Assembly: GCA_023413185.1 (NCBI GenBank)
Contig: JAEZQD010000132.1
Span: 1 to 15,543 of the forward strand
Direction of reading: 5' to 3'
Length of the DNA: 15,543 nucleotides
From: Bacillota bacterium
GTDB taxonomy: Bacteria > Bacillota > Clostridia > Oscillospirales > Ruminococcaceae
Shown here: positions 13,690-15,543 of the stretch, one piece after another
Numbering within the stretch: position 1 is the first letter of the stretch
Layout: each line of letters starts with the position of its first letter
The notes under the pieces: generated by a model
What the model was told of the DNA's origin: nothing
Databases searched by the model: none
What the model saw: the letters and a program-made list of their open reading frames with translations, nothing else
Translations under genes and position numbers: made by a program

Positions 13690-13722
13690 CAGCTGTAAAA
13701 ATGGACTAAGAGCGAACAGCTG
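13690..13722. other. Inverted repeat in the flgD downstream gap
   Basis: CAGCTGT (13690-13696) and ACAGCTG (13716-13722) form a perfect 7-bp inverted repeat around a 19-nt centre. It lies between flgD and the TIGR02530 gene. There is no T-run after it, so it is not a simple terminator. A second 6-bp hairpin ATTCCG/CGGAAT lies at the end of flgD itself. Confidence 0.3.
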
Positions 13723-13746
13723 CCTATCCAGGGAGGGAAACAACCA

Positions 13747-14148
13747 ATGGCAGACGGACCAATCATTAGTCGGCCGATCTCCGTTAGCACCGGCATCACG
13801 CTGCCGCAGCAAAATTCAGCCGTAAAACCCAAAAGCGGTGAGCAAACTTCTTCGTTTGCGCAGGTTTTAAAAACGCAGCAGCAGAATCAAACCGCTCAGC
13901 TAAACTTCTCAAAGCACGCGCAAAATCGCATTATCGACCGTGGCATAGAGCTGGGAGATGCAAAGCTTGAGCGCTTGAGTCAAGGGATGAGGCTGGCGGA
14001 AGAAAAAGGGCTTGACGACACACTGATTTTAATCGACAAAACAGCCTTTATCGTCAGTGTTAAAAACGGCACGGTGGTAACCACATTAAACGGCGATGAC
14101 CTAAACGGAAGCGTATTCACAAATATTGAAGGAACCGTAATTATCTAA
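13747..14148 (+). CDS. TIGR02530 family flagellar operon protein
   Basis: This 133-residue protein matches the TIGR02530 flagellar-operon family, recognised by LNFSKHAQNRIIDRGI at about residues 54-69, the helical AKLERLSQGMRLAEEKGLDD, and the C-terminal AFIVSVKNGTVVTTLNGDDL and VFTNIEGTVII. The family is found between flgD and flgE in Clostridia and some other Firmicutes, as here. No function is established to my knowledge. No signal or membrane segment is seen; a role in hook assembly or export is inferred from position alone. GGGAGG lies upstream of the ATG. The last codons form part of a predicted RNA junction that extends into the flgE leader. Confidence 0.9.
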   Translation: MADGPIISRPISVSTGITLPQQNSAVKPKSGEQTSSFAQVLKTQQQNQTAQLNFSKHAQNRIIDRGIELGDAKLERLSQGMRLAEEKGLDDTLILIDKTAFIVSVKNGTVVTTLNGDDLNGSVFTNIEGTVII

Positions 14149-14205
14149 CCGGACCTTTTTGGAGGTTGATTCAGTTTCCGACCGACTGACGAAACTGACG
14201 GTTCC
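14131..14205 (+). promoter_or_regulatory. Predicted three-way-junction RNA before flgE
   Basis: Three helices can be drawn. P1 pairs GGAACCG (14131-14137) with CGGTTCC (14199-14205). P2 pairs AACC (14147-14150) with GGTT (14164-14167) and CC with GG around a TTTTT loop. P3 pairs TCAGTTTC (14171-14178) with GAAACTGA (14191-14198). P3 abuts P1 with no gap, which favours stacking. The flgE ribosome site starts 6 nt after P1. The 5' strand lies in the last codons of the preceding gene. No matching known class comes to mind. Confidence 0.4.
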
Positions 14206-14225
14206 CAGAAAAGGAGTATATTTTA

Positions 14226-15536
14226 ATGGTAAGAGCCATGTATTCCGGTGTTGCCGGATTACGCGCGCACCAGACAAGAATGGACGTTATTGGCAATAAT
14301 ATTGCCAACGTTAACACCTATGGCTTTAAGTCTTCCAGAACCACATTCCGAGACGTGTATTATCAGACCCTTAGCGGTGCTTCATCGGGCACACAGCTGC
14401 GCGGCGGTGTCAACCCCAAGCAGGTTGGTTACGGCGCTCAGGTTGCCTCCATCGACATCTTAATGGGGCAGTCCGGCTTCCAACCGACGGATAACGGTAT
14501 GGATGTTGCTATTGCTGGGCAGGGCTTTTTGCAGGTGCAGGATTCAGCAGGCAATGTGTTTTATACCCGCGCAGGAATGCTCGGTATCGACTCCAACGGC
14601 AACGTAATCGATTCTGCGGGTAACTTCGTACTCGGTGCTTCGGGACCCGAAGCACGCACGGCGACGCCCTCCAGCGGAAAGATTCAGGTTACCGTCCCCC
14701 CCGTTCAGGATAATCAGGCGTTTGATGAAAAAACGGTTGCCCTATATGGCACATTTTCTCAAGCTGCCAAGATTACCTGTATTGGTGCAGGCGAAAACGG
14801 GAATATGACCGTGAACTTTGTGGCAGGTGTCGCGGGAACTCCAACTAAAGCAGTGCTGGAAGGTACGACGTTGACCGTTACATTTGACCCCAACGAAACG
14901 TTTACGGATATGGCAGACATCAACCAGTATCTCGAAATCGCTTTGGGTTCCCCAGGCGATGCCGCTGCTGCCGGCACGGTTGGTATTCTGGATGCCGACG
15001 GCAACTATCTGTCCCCGGATGCCATCCCGGGCGGTGGTTTTGTACTGAGCGACTTGATTTTCCCCGCTGACCCCGCTGATCCGGTTAATAATCCTCCGTT
15101 GCCTATGACCGGCGAGCAGCTTGCCAAACTCGGTACATTCAAAACCGAAGAAGGCAGAAGCTTTGCCCTGCAGGAGGTTAAAGACCTCACGAGTGTTTCC
15201 ATTGGATCGGACGGCGTTATCTCGGGCAACCATGCCATTCATGGCACACTGGTGCTTGGGCGCCTCGATCTTGCCATATTTAACAACCCCGAAGGGTTAA
15301 ATGCCGAGGGCAACACCTATTTTTCTCAGAGTGCAAACTCCGGTGAGCCGTCTATCTGTGTTGCGGGCACCTCCGGTTCCGGAGCGCTTCAGGCAGGCAC
15401 CCTTGAAATGTCAAATGTAGACCTTTCCGCCGAGTTTACCGATATGATTACAACACAGCGCGGCTTTCAGGCTAACGCCAGGATCATTACGGTAACGGAT
15501 GAAATGCTCAATGAGCTAGTGAACCTCAAACGCTAA
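14226..15536 (+). CDS. flgE: Flagellar hook protein FlgE
   Basis: FlgE builds the hook, the universal joint between rod and filament. The 436-residue protein has the axial-protein N-terminus at 1-45 (MVRAMYSGVAGLRAHQTRMD, VIGNNIANVNTYGFKSSRTT), a DNGMDVAIAGQGFLQVQDSA motif at about 91-110, and a C-terminus typical of FlgE/F/G (MSNVDLSAEFTDMITTQRGF, QANARIITVTDEMLNELVNL). Position after flgD identifies it as the hook protein rather than the rod proteins FlgF or FlgG. AAGGAG lies 9 nt before the ATG. The stop is 7 nt from the window end; in B. subtilis swrD/flbD and fliL follow. Confidence 0.96.
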   Translation: MVRAMYSGVAGLRAHQTRMDVIGNNIANVNTYGFKSSRTTFRDVYYQTLSGASSGTQLRGGVNPKQVGYGAQVASIDILMGQSGFQPTDNGMDVAIAGQGFLQVQDSAGNVFYTRAGMLGIDSNGNVIDSAGNFVLGASGPEARTATPSSGKIQVTVPPVQDNQAFDEKTVALYGTFSQAAKITCIGAGENGNMTVNFVAGVAGTPTKAVLEGTTLTVTFDPNETFTDMADINQYLEIALGSPGDAAAAGTVGILDADGNYLSPDAIPGGGFVLSDLIFPADPADPVNNPPLPMTGEQLAKLGTFKTEEGRSFALQEVKDLTSVSIGSDGVISGNHAIHGTLVLGRLDLAIFNNPEGLNAEGNTYFSQSANSGEPSICVAGTSGSGALQAGTLEMSNVDLSAEFTDMITTQRGFQANARIITVTDEMLNELVNLKR

Positions 15537-15543
15537 TCTGATT

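Overview
The window is a chromosomal flagellar gene region from a Gram-positive (monoderm) Firmicute, most likely class Clostridia. The evidence is the gene set and order: FliW, a DUF6470/YviE-type protein and a TIGR02530 flagellar-operon protein are present, no P-ring or L-ring gene is visible, Shine-Dalgarno sites are strong AGGAGG-type, and GC content is moderate. I cannot name the genus. I see no mobile element, CRISPR array, tRNA or rRNA gene.

Left block, minus strand (about 1-4547), in transcription order: flgM (anti-sigma-D), flgN (chaperone for the junction proteins), flgK and flgL (hook-filament junction), a DUF6470 gene (yviE-like, function unknown) and fliW (cut off by the left edge). 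This is the Bacillus subtilis order flgM-flgN-flgK-flgL-yviE-fliW, so csrA and a flagellin gene may follow outside the window. A good sigma-D promoter (4659-4685) lies in front of flgM, as expected for late, checkpoint-controlled genes.

Centre (4548-5289): a 742-bp divergent region without a convincing gene. It carries the sigma-D promoter, an overlapping divergent pair of sigma-A-like promoters centred near 4867, and a candidate structured leader on the plus strand before flgB. In that leader a G-U-rich terminator-like hairpin (5113-5153) competes with an upstream complementary segment (5017-5027), an attenuator-like arrangement.

Right block, plus strand (5290-15536): flgB, flgC, fliE, fliF, fliG, fliH, fliI, fliJ, then a 168-nt gap with its own extended -10 promoter and an 11-bp tandem repeat, then fliK, flgD, a TIGR02530-family gene and flgE. 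This is the start of a fla/che-type operon: proximal rod, MS-ring, rotor switch, export ATPase complex, hook-length control, hook cap and hook. The ylxF/motE-type gene found between fliJ and fliK in B. subtilis is absent. The operon probably continues past the right edge.

Together the genes cover early basal-body and hook assembly (right block), the FlgM checkpoint that holds late genes until the hook is finished, and the late junction proteins and flagellin homeostasis factor (left block). The coding content is ordinary. The points worth a second look are non-coding: the flgB leader, a possible three-way-junction RNA before flgE, the fliK promoter with tandem repeat, a strong promoter-like sequence across the yviE start, and several hairpins at gene junctions.
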